From: Plantago major
Taxonomy: Eukaryota > Streptophyta > Magnoliopsida > Lamiales > Plantaginaceae
Direction of reading: 5' to 3'
Assembly: GCA_026545765.1 (NCBI GenBank)
Contig: CM048841.1
Location: 70,678,217 to 70,742,216, forward strand
Length of the DNA stretch: 64,000 bases
Part shown: positions 1 to 12,030 of the stretch, piece after piece
Layout of the letters: every line of letters begins with the position of its first letter
How positions within the stretch are numbered: the first letter of the stretch is position 1
Notes under the pieces: model-generated
What the model saw: only the letters and a program-made list of their open reading frames with translations
Told to the model about the DNA's origin: nothing
Database searches by the model: none
Position numbers and translations under genes: made by a program

Positions 1-989
1 ATCCTCTCGGTGTTTAGCAACCATGTGGAAGGTAGTTTATACGAAAACATTAATAAACCATTGTATATTTGATTTCTCACTGTAAAATCCCGGAATTTAT
101 TATTGGACCATCCATTTGAATTTAATTTGGAGACGATAAATTAGTTGGACTTGAGTTGATATACTAGATTTTATAAGTCATTATGTTATGGATCGGTGAA
201 TCAAGACGGCTACGGTGATAATTTGAGATGGACTTTGTTTGAAGTGAATCGGATTCGTAAAACCCAATTACTGAAAATCCCAAGTTCAATAGGTGTAAAA
301 AAGCGAATTAGGTTTTCCCTTTTTCTTGGTTATTGCCCTTTTCTTCTTTCTTCCTCCTCTTCTCTACGTTTCTTTTTGCAGCCTCCAACCCGCCACCTAG
401 CTGCGCCCCTTTACTCCTCTCACCACCTCCCACCGTCCTCAGCTCACCCATCTCGACCATGCCACCATCCGTCTACCCACCTTGATCCCATCGACCTCCC
501 TCACATCCACTGTACTCAGCCGCGCATCACATCTTCATGTTCGCCTCCTTCGACCTAGACCTTGCCCAGCACCGTGTCACTACAAACCGTACCAGAGTTT
601 AGCACTGAAATCGATTGGATTGGGGGTTTTAAATGGCGGATGAAAAGGGGAGCTGATGGACGGGAAATGCGAATGAAAAGGGGTTTGAGAATTGGCGAAT
701 TTTCATGGACAATCGGGACTGTTATTGATCGTTTTTGTTGGAGAGATGGACGGGGATTCGATTGGTGTCACGTTGGTATTGAGTTGGAATTGATTGAATC
801 GAATTGGTGAAGTTTTGTAGGTTGCAGGGACTGATTTGAGGTTTTTCGAAAGTATAAACCCTTGCTTCTGAGAATTAGATGGTACCAAGGACCTCCTGTG
901 CAATTTAACCAACTTCCAGATATTTCAGTTCTGCCCCAGACCTTGATTTTACGTTTTTGCCCTTGGGATTTCTGAAAATCATCCAACAT

Positions 990-1090
990 CTATGTTTTAA
1001 AAGCCGGAACCGGAGGTTAAGCCGGCCACTCTCAAAAAAAGGTTCAACCGGGTCGGACCGGTTCACCCGGATAGAGCCGGTATGACGTCA

Positions 1091-1161
<71 letters not shown>

Positions 1162-1893
1162 AAATTATTGATATTAAATTAAAGGTTTCAAACATAGATA
1201 GATCATAAACATAAACATAAACATAAAAAGTCACAACTTCAAATCATCATAAAACGACATCGCCCATCGTAGTCATACACATTACAATCATAAAAGTCTA
1301 CAATCAATTAATGAGATAATAGAGTTCCAAAGATCAAACTCAACAATAATACGAGAGTTCAACATCATCGTTCTCATTTGTTGTAACATTTTCCGCATTT
1401 CCTAAATACCAAACATATAGATTATATAATGACCAACAAAATGAATAACTAATAAATAGAACAAACATGAATTTTATGTTTGATTTGCATTATAAAGTAT
1501 AAACCTAATAGAAAACTCAAAATATACATAACAATTAACAATAAACTCAACAATAAAATATATTTAATTTATATAGTTCAAGAATAAAAATACTGACAAA
1601 AAAAAAGGACATCTTTTTTTTATTCTAATCGAGTCGTGAGTGCAGGGCTTTTATTTTTTTAAAATTAAAATTGCTTTGCAAAAAACCTTTTTCCTAAGTT
1701 CAGACTGACGGGGTTAGTTGAATAAAAAAAAAAAAATAAAAAGCCTAATGGCCCAACCGGTTCGGGTCACCGGTCCAACCGGTTTTGGGCGAGTTGTTTT
1801 TTAGGCGGCTCAATACCGGTTTTTTAGCCCTATTTGGGCCGGCCAAGACCGGTTTAGCGGTCCGACCGGTCGGACCCGAATTTTAAAACATAG
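990..1893. mobile_element. hAT-like MITE with 8-bp TSD
   Basis: The termini are inverted copies of CTATGTTTTAAAA followed by CCGG-rich sequence. They are flanked by near-identical 8-bp duplications, TCCAACAT (982-989) and TCCTACAT (1894-1901). An 8-bp TSD is characteristic of hAT elements. The 904-bp body contains a TA microsatellite and many ACCGGT/CCGG motifs near both ends, with no transposase. It is non-autonomous and inserted into the solo LTR. Confidence 0.75.
1095..1159. repeat. (TA)n microsatellite
   Basis: About 32 uninterrupted TA units inside the hAT-like MITE. Confidence 0.97.
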
Positions 1894-1944
1894 TCCTACA
1901 TTGCCACAACTCGATGAAAATCGTTCCCTTGAATTTAAGTGACA

Positions 1945-2020
1945 GGCAGTTGTCTAGCTCAGTTGGATTTAGGTGTTAATTGATTTGCTTTAGGTTGAGA
2001 GTTCGAACCCTGCTCGTGCG
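1945..2020 (+). other. tRNA-like module (Pol III box A/box B) in the LTR
   Basis: TAGCTCAGTTGG at 1955-1966 matches the tRNA A-box consensus, and GAGTTCGAACC at 1999-2009 matches the B-box, with tRNA-like spacing. The acceptor stem is not convincingly paired, so this is not called a functional tRNA. It could be a fossil tRNA-derived SINE head or an LTR component. A comparable module sits at 54791-54866 in another solo LTR. Confidence 0.6.
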
Positions 2021-3344
2021 TTTGTTTTATTCCCTTTTTATTTCTAGACCTATTTGTGCCCAGAAGATAACCGTATTGCCCCTGTACATGCAGAATTACT
2101 ATAATGCCTTTCTATACATTTAAACCTATATTTCCTAGCTCCATAAATTACCGTTTTGCTATTTGTGACCCAATTTCCCTTTGTTCTACCTATTGAAACC
2201 GTAGTAGAAACTAGTGAATTGTACAAGTGGTGCTTTGGATGAATTGTGGTTCAATGTGACTTTGGAGGATTCGATGTGCAAGATAATGGAGGGTTTTGTG
2301 GATTACATAAGTTTTACTTGGATTCATATCGACCTGGAGGTAAGGGGAACTCTTGACACTTTTGCTTTATTTTATTGTTATAATATATGTATATGTATTG
2401 TTTTAATGTTTAACAAATAACTTATGGTTATTATATCATGTTATGGGACTTGATATAATAGTCTATTTATAAAAAGGATCAAGTATGTGTATCCCAAAAT
2501 GTTTTCCTTGTATATGCGATTTGTGAAATTGATTTGATAAAGCATGGATTATGTGTACGTTTATGCTTATCGATATGCCTATGAAGTGTGTGACCCTTTC
2601 GGGGGGAATGTCGTGCTTTGGAGTACTTCCAGTGTTATGTGTGTGACCCTATTGTGTTAGGGGATATGTTATGTGAAAGTCGACCTGTGTGCCACCACGG
2701 TTTGTGTGGCCGTAGCGTATATTTGATTCGAGCTAAATGTGAATAGTGTATTGTGACATGTGTTCCATGCAAATGATTTTCAACTATGATTGATATAAAA
2801 AATGGAGTGTATATGTACTTGATCCAGGTAAAAGTGCCAGGAGCTCACCCTTAAACCCCCTTTCAGATATTTAGTAAGTGATTGGACGAAGATACTTTGG
2901 AGTAGAGACGGTAGTCAGATGATGGATATGTGAAGGCTGTTTAGGCTCTGTCCTCTTCAACTTAAAACTCATTCAGTTCAGTTCTGCTTAGTTATATTTT
3001 ATACTACAGTTCAGTTCAGAAAATTGCAGTTGAAGAGAACAGAGCCTTAGTAGTTGCTGCGACTCTGAGATTTCTATTGTATAAGATGATTTGTATTGTA
3101 TAGGATGACTTGTAGTATTGGAATCGTTGTAGTCGTTTGAGGATTTATAATTGTTGTAATTAGTTTATGGGATTTAGATGCTCTGTTTGTACCGCTCTGA
3201 GATACTTGATGTATTTGAGGATTAAAGAAAGGCTTCGTCTTGGCGTGAGCCCATCTCACGATAGATGGCTGCTCGCGCCAAATTATTTTGGTTTTGGGAC
3301 GTGACACTCACATACTTCAATATTATTAAAACTTCGTTGTATTC

Positions 3345-3692
3345 GTGATTTCTAACATTGATACTATTCTCAATTTCCTACAGAAATTAACTAAGGGTGG
3401 TGGATCCAAAGATGGTGGTGCTGAAGATAAAAGACGGGGCAAAAGGAACGTAATGGATATTCCACAAGTACAAGTTGATCAGTATTCTCTGGACACCTGC
3501 ATGACATCGGTGGAAGGGTTGAACCAAAGCAAGAAGGGATAAAATGATGTACCCTTCAGAAAGTTCGGCAAGTTCTGAAGAAACACCGCCGGCGAGACAA
3601 GACTCGTACCAGACACCTGGCTCTATCGGCACAGAGCCAAATTTAAGAATTGAAAGTGAAATGCCTTTTGATAAAGATTTCACCGCAGAGTC
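3345..3692 (+). pseudogene. MAIN-like (plant mobile domain) gene, 5' fragment
   Basis: This is the upstream half of a gene cut by the 25.6 kb LTR element at 3693-29345. A frame opening at 3544 encodes a Ser/Glu/Pro-rich, probably disordered stretch. It stays open to the TSD GAGTC, and the same phase continues on the far side at 29351, which shows the halves were one coding sequence. An earlier frame (3345-3542, Gly/Lys/Asp-rich, preceded by a TTTCCTACAG-type acceptor) may be a preceding exon, but its junction to 3544 is not established. No conserved domain is visible in this half; identity comes from the downstream part. Confidence 0.6.
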
Positions 3693-4694
3693 TGTCGAGG
3701 GCAAAGTCCCCCGAACACTTAAATGACTTTCCCTTGCTTTCCTTCACGCTAAGTACCTAGACCACCTTGCTTGTAAGGACCAATGAGTAGAGGCCCGTAA
3801 GAACCTTCGTACTGATAAGAGGTGACGCGTAAGGACATGCACATGTAGCTAGGAGGAGGGGGGGGGGGGGGTTAGAACCTTATACCCGGTTTGCGTGGTG
3901 TCAAACCGGGAGAAGACTTTACTTGCGAGAGAGTGAGGATCAGCTCGGTATAATTATCGGGAAGGTAAGAGTCCGGGAAGAAGGCTTACCTCGCATTATG
4001 AGGATATGTCCCATATTTATAGGTTTCCCTTGAGAAAGGGAGGACTCACAAGATCGCGCCAAGTGTAAGGCTCAGGTTGTGCCAACAATGCTCTATTAGG
4101 CCCATGGCCCATTAAGGAGACTTAACCCATTTCCCTTTTGGGCTTTCAAGGGTATTTTAGTCTTTCCTCGAGAGATTAGAAACTTCTGATGTCCGCTTCG
4201 AACCATCGTCCGAAGGGGTAGGTCCGGGGCAATGGTCCGAGGCTAGGTCCGGAGCAATGGTCCAAGCGGTACTCACTTGGAAGTAAGATAACTTAAACAA
4301 CCTCCTAAAGTACTGTGGTTCGGACCTTGCTAGCCTCGGACCATGCCTTCTCTGTGGGTGCCAGTTCACTTGGTTCCTTATGAGGTATGAGTCATACGTC
4401 CGAAGCAACGTCTCTAGGTCGGACTATCATGGTGCTCGGACCATGGTCTGGGTCGGACCATCTGTCTTGAAGGCCAAGGTTCTCATTGCTCATTCCGGGA
4501 AGGTCGAGGGTCGGACCTATGGGTCGGACATTGAGCCTCTTGACCTTAGACAGTTTGATATGCCTTAGACATATTTATGTATCAACATATGTTCCCCTAG
4601 TTTCCAAGTATCTTAGTAGAAGATAGTTGTGGAACTATAGTGTCCGGGGAGCTTAGAATGCCTTTGATGCCTTGGACATATTTCTGTATCAACA
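3693..4694 (-). repeat. 3' LTR of outer Ty3-like element
   Basis: Closely similar along its length to 28378-29345, with scattered substitutions and a longer G-run near 3858. On the minus strand it starts TGTTGATACAGA and ends CCCTCGACA. Two copies of the start motif lie 107 bp apart (ending at 4587 and 4694), as in the partner LTR. Confidence 0.85.
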
Positions 4695-5640
4695 TATGTC
4701 CCCCTAGTTTCCAAGTATCTTAGTAGAAGATAGTTGTGGAACTATAGTGTCCGGGGAGCTTTGTACGATCGATCTTGTGAGCTTTGAAAATTTCCCTTAC
4801 CCGTGTCCTCTCTTGTCTTTCCCCTATCTCTCCCCCCCCCCCCCCCCCTTTTCTTACAGTCCGAGACGGGATGTCTCGGACTGTAGGAAAAGAGGTATTT
4901 ATAAGCGAGATAGGGTTAAACGTGAAGGCTTAGGACATTGGAAATTTTGTCGCTCGAATGTCGGGTCCGAGGAGTCAAGTCCGAGTAGATTTTGTCGCTT
5001 AGATGTCGGATCCGAACTTCAAAAAAATATATAACTTCTTCCATTTGTCACACTCCTTAGAGAGGAGATTTTTTTAAGTTGAGAGGTGAAGTAGCTTGGG
5101 TCCGAATCTTGGCATATGCGTTTGGTTTAAATTGGATCCTAGCCACTTTGGCGTTGGAGACGGTCCAAGTCATTTTAGCGCTAGAGACGGTCTAAGCTAC
5201 TTTGGAGTTGGAGGCGGTCCAAGCCACTTTGGCATTGGAGACGGTCCAAGCCACTTTCGGACTATAAGAAAAGAAGTATTTGTAAATAAGGTATTGGCTT
5301 ATGACTTAGAAATAGAAATAAGGTAAATTTTTGTCGCTCGGATGTGTGGATCTGAGGTGATACGTCCGGGTAGATATTGTCGCCGGATGTACGGATCCGG
5401 ACTTCTATTTTTTTTTTAACAGCCATAAATGATATGCCGGGCTCGGTTGGTGTTGCACCAGATGTCGTGATGCGGAGTGTGTAAGGTGATTTTACCTAAC
5501 TTGATTTGGCATGTAGTGGTGTACTTGCCTTCCTATTTATATGCCTTCTAACATTAATTAGTCAACAAGTTGCTGGTGAAAACAACGTCAATCAAAACCT
5601 CATTTTCATTTGCTCAAAATACCACCAGCTTTCTTCTCTT
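4695..5640 (-). other. Outer element interior next to the 3' LTR, no clear gene
   Basis: It opens with a purine tract (minus-strand CTAGGGGGACATA) directly abutting the LTR, which is the expected polypurine-tract position. A partial third copy of the 107-bp LTR-start unit follows (to about 4761), then a C-homopolymer near 4833-4850 and a tandem repeat. No conserved coding region was found. Confidence 0.6.
5141..5258. repeat. 27-bp tandem repeat, about 4.4 copies
   Basis: Four consecutive 27-bp units starting 5141, 5168, 5195 and 5222, plus a partial fifth. Each resembles AGCCACTTTGGCGTTGGAGA followed by CGGTCCA. The period is a multiple of three, so a repeated SHFGVGDGP-like peptide frame appears, but nothing suggests it is a gene. 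Confidence 0.85.
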
Positions 5641-5644
5641 TTTA

Positions 5645-6390
5645 GGCCTTCTCCATCGGTGTTGCAACAGTGATGGGCCTTGCTTTGGGACTCCAACAGA
5701 GTCCCAAGTTGGAGTCCCAAAGCAAGGTTGAGATTGCCCAGCGCCGCAAAATTTGGTGCGCAGCCCAGCGCCCCAAATCCTTTTTTTTATTATTTTTTTT
5801 GGTTTTTTCTTTTCTTTTCTTGTTTCTTTATTTATGATTTATTTTTATTTTCTCTTTTTGTTTTTTTATTTCTATTCATTTTCTACTTTTATCTTTTTTA
5901 TTATTTTTTATTTTTCTTGAATATTTCTATATTTCTATAATATTTCTATATGATAATAATTTTTCATAATACTTATACATTACTTTTAAAATTTAAAATA
6001 CATATTAAAATCACACTTGTAAAATGTAGTATTTTAATTGTTGTAATTTTTATTTTCAATTATTTTAATTTTCAATTTCAAGTATTGTAATTTTCAATTT
6101 TAAGTATTGTAGTTTTTTTAAAGTAATGTAATTTTTTTTCAAGTAATGTATTTTAAAAAAATTAATGTGATTTTTTTATAATTAATTAATTACATTTAAA
6201 ATAAAGTCAAAAATAAAGTTTAAAAGAAAATGAGAAAAGAAAATGAAATGAATAATTAAGTTTGAAAGAAATGTTAAAAGAAAATAGATTTTAGGCTTTT
6301 GTTGGAGTAGAATTGTAAAGAGTTTCAAAGTGGTGGAATCTTTGACGCCATTAGAGAGAGTTGCAGAATAAGAATCTGTTGGAGATGGCC
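5645..6390. mobile_element. PIF/Harbinger (Tourist-like) MITE
   Basis: It begins GGCCTTCTCCATC and ends with the inverse of GGCCATCTCCAAC. It is flanked by TTA on both sides (5642-5644 and 6391-6393), the trinucleotide target of Harbinger elements. A 19-bp perfect inverted repeat with a 10-nt loop lies at 5679-5726. The 746-bp interior is T/A-rich with no transposase. Confidence 0.82.
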
Positions 6391-6393
6391 TTA

Positions 6394-9300
6394 GTCACGC
6401 CTCACAACAGTGCCTAACTTACTCCAGTCCGAAGCCCGCTACAATTGTGGTAATTTATTTGCAAACTCCACCATGATTTCATTTAACTCAGCTCTAACAC
6501 TCCAATCACATCCAATGTCTCTCAGATCCGAATCCAAGTAGGAGTCCCCTCTATCTGTACCGCTTTGCAATACTGGATCACAATTTATGTCTGTCCGTAA
6601 TTTCTCACCCGAACTTACTGTTCGAAGGAGTGCTGTCCGAGTTAGCTATTTGGAGTGGGTTTTTGGTGAGTCCGGAGCTACAGTTCTTGATTTTTGCTCC
6701 GGTGTGTGTCTGCTTCTCCTTCTTTTCTGTTCCGGCCGGAGTACTGTTCCGAAGTGCTCACTTAATTTGTGCAATGGAGCAGCTCACATAGTCACGCCAG
6801 CTCACTACCATTTATTTGTGGTAATTGTAGTTTGGCACTACAATCAAACTCCACCATAAAGAACTTCGGATCCACGGCAATAAGGAGTGACGGCTTGAGT
6901 TTCGGATAAATCAGATGGTACTCTTGCTTAATTCCAGTTTGAATCCGAGCGCACTAGTCCGGATCGAAGGAGAGAGATCCGGGTCTGTCAAGTTCTGTTC
7001 CGCTACTGCTCTATGTCCGAGTGGCTCGAGTTCCGAGGTGAGCCTTCGTTCCGGATCCGGGTCTAAATCAATCTACAACTGCAATTGAGTGAAGAGAGAT
7101 GAAAAGTGCGCAGCTAGCTCGTGTTCCGGTCCGAGCTTTGTGCTCCATTTGTGCTCCCTGTTCTGACCTTGATTCTGTCCGCAACAACAAGATAGCGATC
7201 CGAGTTTTTTGCATCCCGATCCAAGTTTGTCTATTGAGTTTCGGATTGTTTGTTTTTTGCTGCTGTTGTGTTTGGACAATTTCTGTTGCTCGAGTGATGA
7301 CAAGAGAAGGGTTCTATTTTGGCTGATAGACCCTTTGTAAGGCTAGGACTAAATCTGATCTGCTCGAGTTTGTGCTTCGAAACAGATCTTGCCTAAATCT
7401 GAGTTAAGGATCTGTTCATTCACCTCCGAGTCACTGCCATCGTCGATACCAATTTGATTTTATAACAAATACCACCACCTAAGCCTGTTATGGGCCTGAA
7501 CCAAACCATCCTAGACCATTGTATAGCAGTTGGGCCTAAAATCCGCAACCGGCCCATGAAACAAACCGCTCAAAAACCTAAATCCAATCAAAACAGCTAC
7601 TTCTCTTCTTCATCTCCATTCTCGCTATTATCCGAATCTCGGTGTCTTGACTCTGCCCGAAAACATCCTGGACTCAATAACTTGGAAATCGGAATGGTGA
7701 AGGATCCTTCTGGAAGCCGAATTGGGCGATAAATCCGATCGATTTGATAAACAAGCTAGGGAATGGTGATTCCTTGAGGGCGGATTGGAGCTCGATTAGG
7801 GCATCAGAGGTGTCGAATTTGGAATTGGTGACGAGGCAGCAGAGCTCGCGGACGGATTGGTCGGCGACAGTGGATGAGGCGGAGCAGTGTCGAAGAGGGA
7901 GGTGACAACAAGTTTTGTTCCTCCCATTAGTCCGCTGTTCCGGTCCATCCCTCCGGCCGTCTGTTCCTGTTACAGTTCGAGTTCGGATCTATACAGTCCA
8001 AATCTTGGAATGGTCCGAAGCTGCTGCTTCCGAGTGCCATTCCCAAAGTATCAAGTTCCGAATCTGATTCTTGTCTCAATTTGATCGAGAAGTTCGTAGT
8101 TGTGTAAGGGCTTGGGTAAGCCAGTGACCTCTTGTACGGTAGTCTGGACAGTTTTTTATATTACTGCAGATGCCCTTGCGAAGGCTTGTGATAGTGTTTT
8201 CATATTAAGAGACATGATTAGGGGAATATTGGGGATTTATAGATCGGTCTAACAATCGGAGATGAGTCAAATCTTTCCCAGCTAAATTGCTCTTCTTCTT
8301 CCCCATCAGACCCATTTTCGTTTCGAAGACAAACAATCTATGGCGAAGGAAGAGGAGAGAAACGAGTAGCGATTGGGAAGGAAAGGGCGTCATTCCCCAT
8401 CTTCATCAGAAGCTCGTTGTTCGGAGCACTTCGAAGTGACTGCTCTGAGCTCAGATTTGCTCCAGTTCGCCAGTCGTCTGTTTTGTATTCTGGTCCAAGG
8501 CGCCTATGTCGGATCCAAGTCGAGATTCCTTCCAATCCGGATCTGTTCAATCCGCCTTGGGCATCTCGATACCAGCTTCGTAGTTCAGTTTGGTTCCGAG
8601 ACTGCTTCAGTTCGCCATACTCTATTCCGGAGTCAGGTATGAGTTCCGTGTCTCTGTTAGTGTTTGTCCGAAGCTGTACTACTCCGAAGTTCTACTATTC
8701 CGGATTCTCTATTCTGCTCAAGCTCTTTTATTCGGAGCTTTTCTGGGCCATCAAGCTCGGAACTTGTGCTATCCAGAGCTTCTTTGTACGGTTGCAGTCT
8801 GAAGCTGCATAGTCCGAGGCGCCTTTAGCCGTTGCTCGAGTTCGCGAGTTTTGAGGTGAGAGTCAGATCCAGAACTATAATAGTTCCAAGTTTGCTATAG
8901 TACTGTTCTGATCCAGTCCGAAGCGAGTTCTGGGTTTTGATCTGGTCCGAATTTCTGCAGTTCACTGTTCGTAGTTGCTCCAGATCTACCAATTTTTTGT
9001 TCTTGCTCGGAGCTAGCAGTTTGGATCTTAGTTCGAGGCTGCCTTCTCCGATCCGGATCTGCTCCATTTTTCGTCCACTATTCTCTTTTTTTGTTTGGAG
9101 GTTGATGTTTGTCTCCACCATTGAATTTGAATGTATATAATAACCTTAGGAGATTAACATGCTGTTTTTCACCTTTGATGATGATAAAAATGATTTCTTT
9201 ATCAACACCTTCACTTTCTTTTTGACTCTTGTCCAAATGGTAGTGTGCTTTGCTTGTTTTAGAATGTCTCCTTCTTGTCTATCTTGGTAGCTCTCGCGAG

Positions 9301-9835
9301 CTTTGCTTTTGAAGCTTTGGACTTGGTGTCCGTGGACATTGTCATCATCCATATGTGATGTCTTTGGCATAAGGAGGTGACGTACTACCCTTAACTTTAT
9401 CATTTGGACATGTGTGTATGTACTATATCAAGCCGCGTGGACTATATAGTTCCATCTTACCTTCAATGGGCACATAAGGCTAGGACCTATGCCGTCCTGA
9501 GTAGACTCTTAGCGATGGTGTAATAGTGCTTTGGAACATGATCCGAGCCTACTTGTTTGAGCCAAGACCAACTCGTATTAGCTACTTAGTGGGATTTGAC
9601 TTAACCCTTTTGTACAATTGAGGGTCTTCTGTTGTGAGGCGTCCGACATGGAGTTTGTCCGGTCCTCGGCTAACTTCGGATTCTAGGCTTCCCTGTCTGT
9701 TTATTCAGTAGGAGGGATCGGACCTATAGTGAGAGTGGGTCGGACCGAGTAGATGTGAAGGGGCGTAGGATAGAGACGCTTTTTGCAAGTGGGAAGGTCC
9801 GAGAGAGGACTTCCTAACGGACGGGGTTTGTATGA
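6394..9835 (-). other. Outer element interior, TCCGA-rich, no recognised gene
   Basis: About 3.4 kb with no conserved protein on either strand. Short TCCGA, TCCGG and TCGGA motifs recur at high density, especially 6540-7080 and 8400-9080. The same motifs pervade the LTRs and the part beyond the Copia insertion. Short frames of 60-130 codons occur, but they lack domain signatures and overlap in several phases. This looks like decayed or never-coding filler of a large non-autonomous retroelement. Confidence 0.5.
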
Positions 9836-9840
9836 GAGGA

Positions 9841-11278
9841 TGTTGGTCCAGATAACGGCAAAGTAAAAGACTAGAGGGGGGGGGGGGGGAGGTTAATAGT
9901 CTTTTAAACTTTTGTCGATAAACACAGTTTCTCAGAAACCGGGGGGTTTCTGATACTTAAATTCAGAGCGCGGAAGACTTTAAGATAGGTAAGTGCAGAA
10001 ACAATAAGTAAGTGTGTGTGCTTTGCTGAAAGATAAATACAGAAAGGTAAATAACACAGCAAGTATAGTGGTATCTGGAGGTGGCGTAATCCTCCAACTA
10101 ATCCACTTCGGTCTTTCTGAGACCTAGAATTCACTAGAACAGATAATTGAGTTCACCTTACAATAATCCTATTCTAAGATTCCTAAACAAATGGTTCCCA
10201 ACCAAATGTTCCCCCTGAGTTATTCCCCAGCTCCTAGAGCTAAGTACTTCCTCTACTCAGATAACCTTGGAGTTATTCCCTGATTTTCCAAATCAAGTAC
10301 TTCCTCTACTCCACGCCTTGATGGTGTTGGTTATAAGGTTTGTCAGAGAGGCTTCTTGTATAACTTTTCAGTTATGTTTCCAGAGAGCCTAATAGAACAA
10401 GACTACTTAATACACTTGTTCAGTGTATGGCAATCTGCTATTTACTGACCCAAGTAATTGATGTCCGTTCTGGAGAATGAGCTTCAGAAAGGTTATCTGA
10501 TAGTTCAACTCTTTCACGAATAACAATCTCTTGTTAAGGTTCAGGACAACTTAGAACTACTAGTGACACTTCAAGCAACATAAAGCTTTCAGAAAGGGTA
10601 GTAGAGTGCTTGAGAGAATACTTTTCTAGATTTTAAGTTTGCAAGTTAGATCGTTCTTTGATCGTTGTATTTCTCAGCATCTAAGTGTGTGATATTTATA
10701 GATGAATTAGAGAGTCGTTGGGATGTTATCCGTTGGACACAATTCAAATTCAGTCTATACTTATCTTGAAATGAGTACTCAGAAGTCCTTGTCTCATATC
10801 TCAGAGAGGACTGTGCTTTAGCGGCTTTTCTGCCGATGCAATTAATGCACATGTACTATTTCTTGTCCTTTAGTCTTCAACGGATACATTAGCCTTTCTG
10901 ATGGCTTGCATGCTCCATACTCAGGATGTCATATGTTCCAGAATCATGTTTCAAAAGTAACTAAATGCACTTAAGAAAGGATTTAGGACATAGTCTTTTC
11001 GAGTGAGGCTAAACCTTGGTGTCTTCATAAATCTTGTGCAATCTCCGGTCTTGTAATCTTCAGAAAAGCTCCATTGCTAGGATTGATCTTCATGGTCTTC
11101 TTGGAAATAAAAATTACATTCAGAGACCTATAATCCTAATACAAGATTTACTTGACTAATCATACTCAGTGATTTCCTCTTTTACAATGTTCAAGTGAAC
11201 TAAGAGTAATTAATCACCTTTCTGGCAAAGATAAGAACATGTGATGAATGATCAAAATACTAACAAATATTCCTAACA
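9841..11278 (-). repeat. 3' LTR of SIRE-1
   Basis: On the minus strand it starts TGTTAGGAATATTTG and ends TCTGGACCAACA. It is near-identical to 24947-26373; the clearest differences cluster around CAG/CTG sites. It contains a G-homopolymer near 9876. Confidence 0.93.
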
Positions 11279-11295
11279 AATTTCCCCCTTTTTGA
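11279..11295 (-). other. Polypurine tract of SIRE-1
   Basis: The minus strand reads AAAAAGGGGGAAATT directly before the 3' LTR, the expected plus-strand priming site. Confidence 0.85.
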
Positions 11296-11709
11296 TCAGT
11301 CATCCATGACTATCTTTTAAAGTCCTATTACAAATTTGTAATCCTGGAAGAGAAAACAATACGCCACTTAATCATTTCAAATGATATTCAATTTTAGTTG
11401 AATTAAGTGCAGAAAGTAAGCATCAACCAAATCACAAGAAGTGATCTTTGCTGATAAGTTGTCATCTATTATAATGTTTCTGAGAGTATGATCTTCAGAA
11501 AGGTACAGTTTACAGAGTGAGATGCAACTTTTATAGATAGAGAAATTCAGAAACAATCAGCAAGATTACAAAAAGTAACAAAACATACTAAGTAAATTAG
11601 AACAACAGGAGAGTCCAAGCTCCAAGTAAACATTCTAAGATACTAGTCTTCAAGTCTTCAAAAATAACTTAGGTTCAGAAACCTCAAGTTCTTCAGCACC
11701 CTTTCTGGA

Positions 11710-12030
11710 TCAGTTGACATAATCATCCACTTTTCTGCATTCTTGGACATAGTGATAAAGAGTCCTTCTGACAGAGAGTTCTGTCTTTCTGGACAAATCA
11801 CATATTTCTTGGTAACTCTTGCCAAGTTTATGATTTTTCCTCAGAAAATGTTTGACCCAGAAGTATTTTCCCCAGACCCAGGCATGGTCTACTTGCAGCT
11901 GAGATAGGTTGAAATATTTGTATATTTCTTCCAGATAGTGTATATCATCTAGGTATTCATCCAATGTCATATAGAATGACTCATAGGTTGAAACTCCTAG
12001 TTTGTTCTTCTTGCTGTAGCTACCATCCAT
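11710..12030 (-). pseudogene. Second accessory frame or last exon of SIRE-1 accessory gene
   Basis: A 106-codon frame rich in Tyr, Leu, Glu and Lys. It overlaps the end of the large accessory frame by 34 nt in another phase. The same arrangement survives in SIRE-2 at about 46690-47031. In both copies a candidate donor (CACAAG followed by GTACG here, GTAAG in SIRE-2) lies just before the upstream stop. The two frames could therefore be exons joined by splicing or by a frameshift. No family recognised. It ends about 430 bp from the LTR. Confidence 0.5.

Larger units (their letters stand above)
81..3306 (+). mobile_element. Solo LTR of a Tekay/Del-like Ty3/Gypsy chromovirus
   Basis: The sequence begins TGTAAAATCCCGG and ends TTTTGGGACGTGACA, the TG...CA ends expected of an LTR, and is flanked on both sides by CTCAC (76-80 and 3307-3311). 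No internal domain, primer site or second LTR adjoins it, so it is a solo LTR left by LTR-LTR recombination. Subtracting the nested MITE, it is about 2.3 kb, in the long range known for Tekay/Del LTRs. A pyrimidine-rich stretch at 340-380 could be transcribed leader. Plus orientation is inferred from the terminal motif and the tRNA-like module. Assignment to chromoviruses rests on end motifs and on resemblance to the LTR ends at 49709 and 53949. Confidence 0.8.

Noticed and set aside
196..558. 120-codon frame near the left edge
   Set aside because: Ser/Pro/His-rich product of a pyrimidine-rich stretch inside a solo LTR; no family resemblance.
1945..2020. Functional tRNA gene
   Set aside because: Box A and box B are good, but the acceptor stem does not pair convincingly and it lies inside an LTR. 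Kept only as a tRNA-like module.
3693..4694. Independent solo LTR unrelated to the copy at 28378
   Set aside because: The outer ends of 3693-4694 and 28378-29345 share the TSD GAGTC, and the coding phase of the interrupted gene matches across them. They are the two LTRs of one insertion.
4833..4850. Homopolymer C run (and G runs near 3858, 9876 and 24981) as regulatory G-quadruplex sites
   Set aside because: Simple homopolymers of uncertain length, probably unstable or mis-sized; no spaced G-tract pattern.
8417..8812. 131-codon plus-strand frame and overlapping frames in the outer element interior
   Set aside because: It lies in TCCGA-rich filler, overlaps other open phases and has no recognisable domain.
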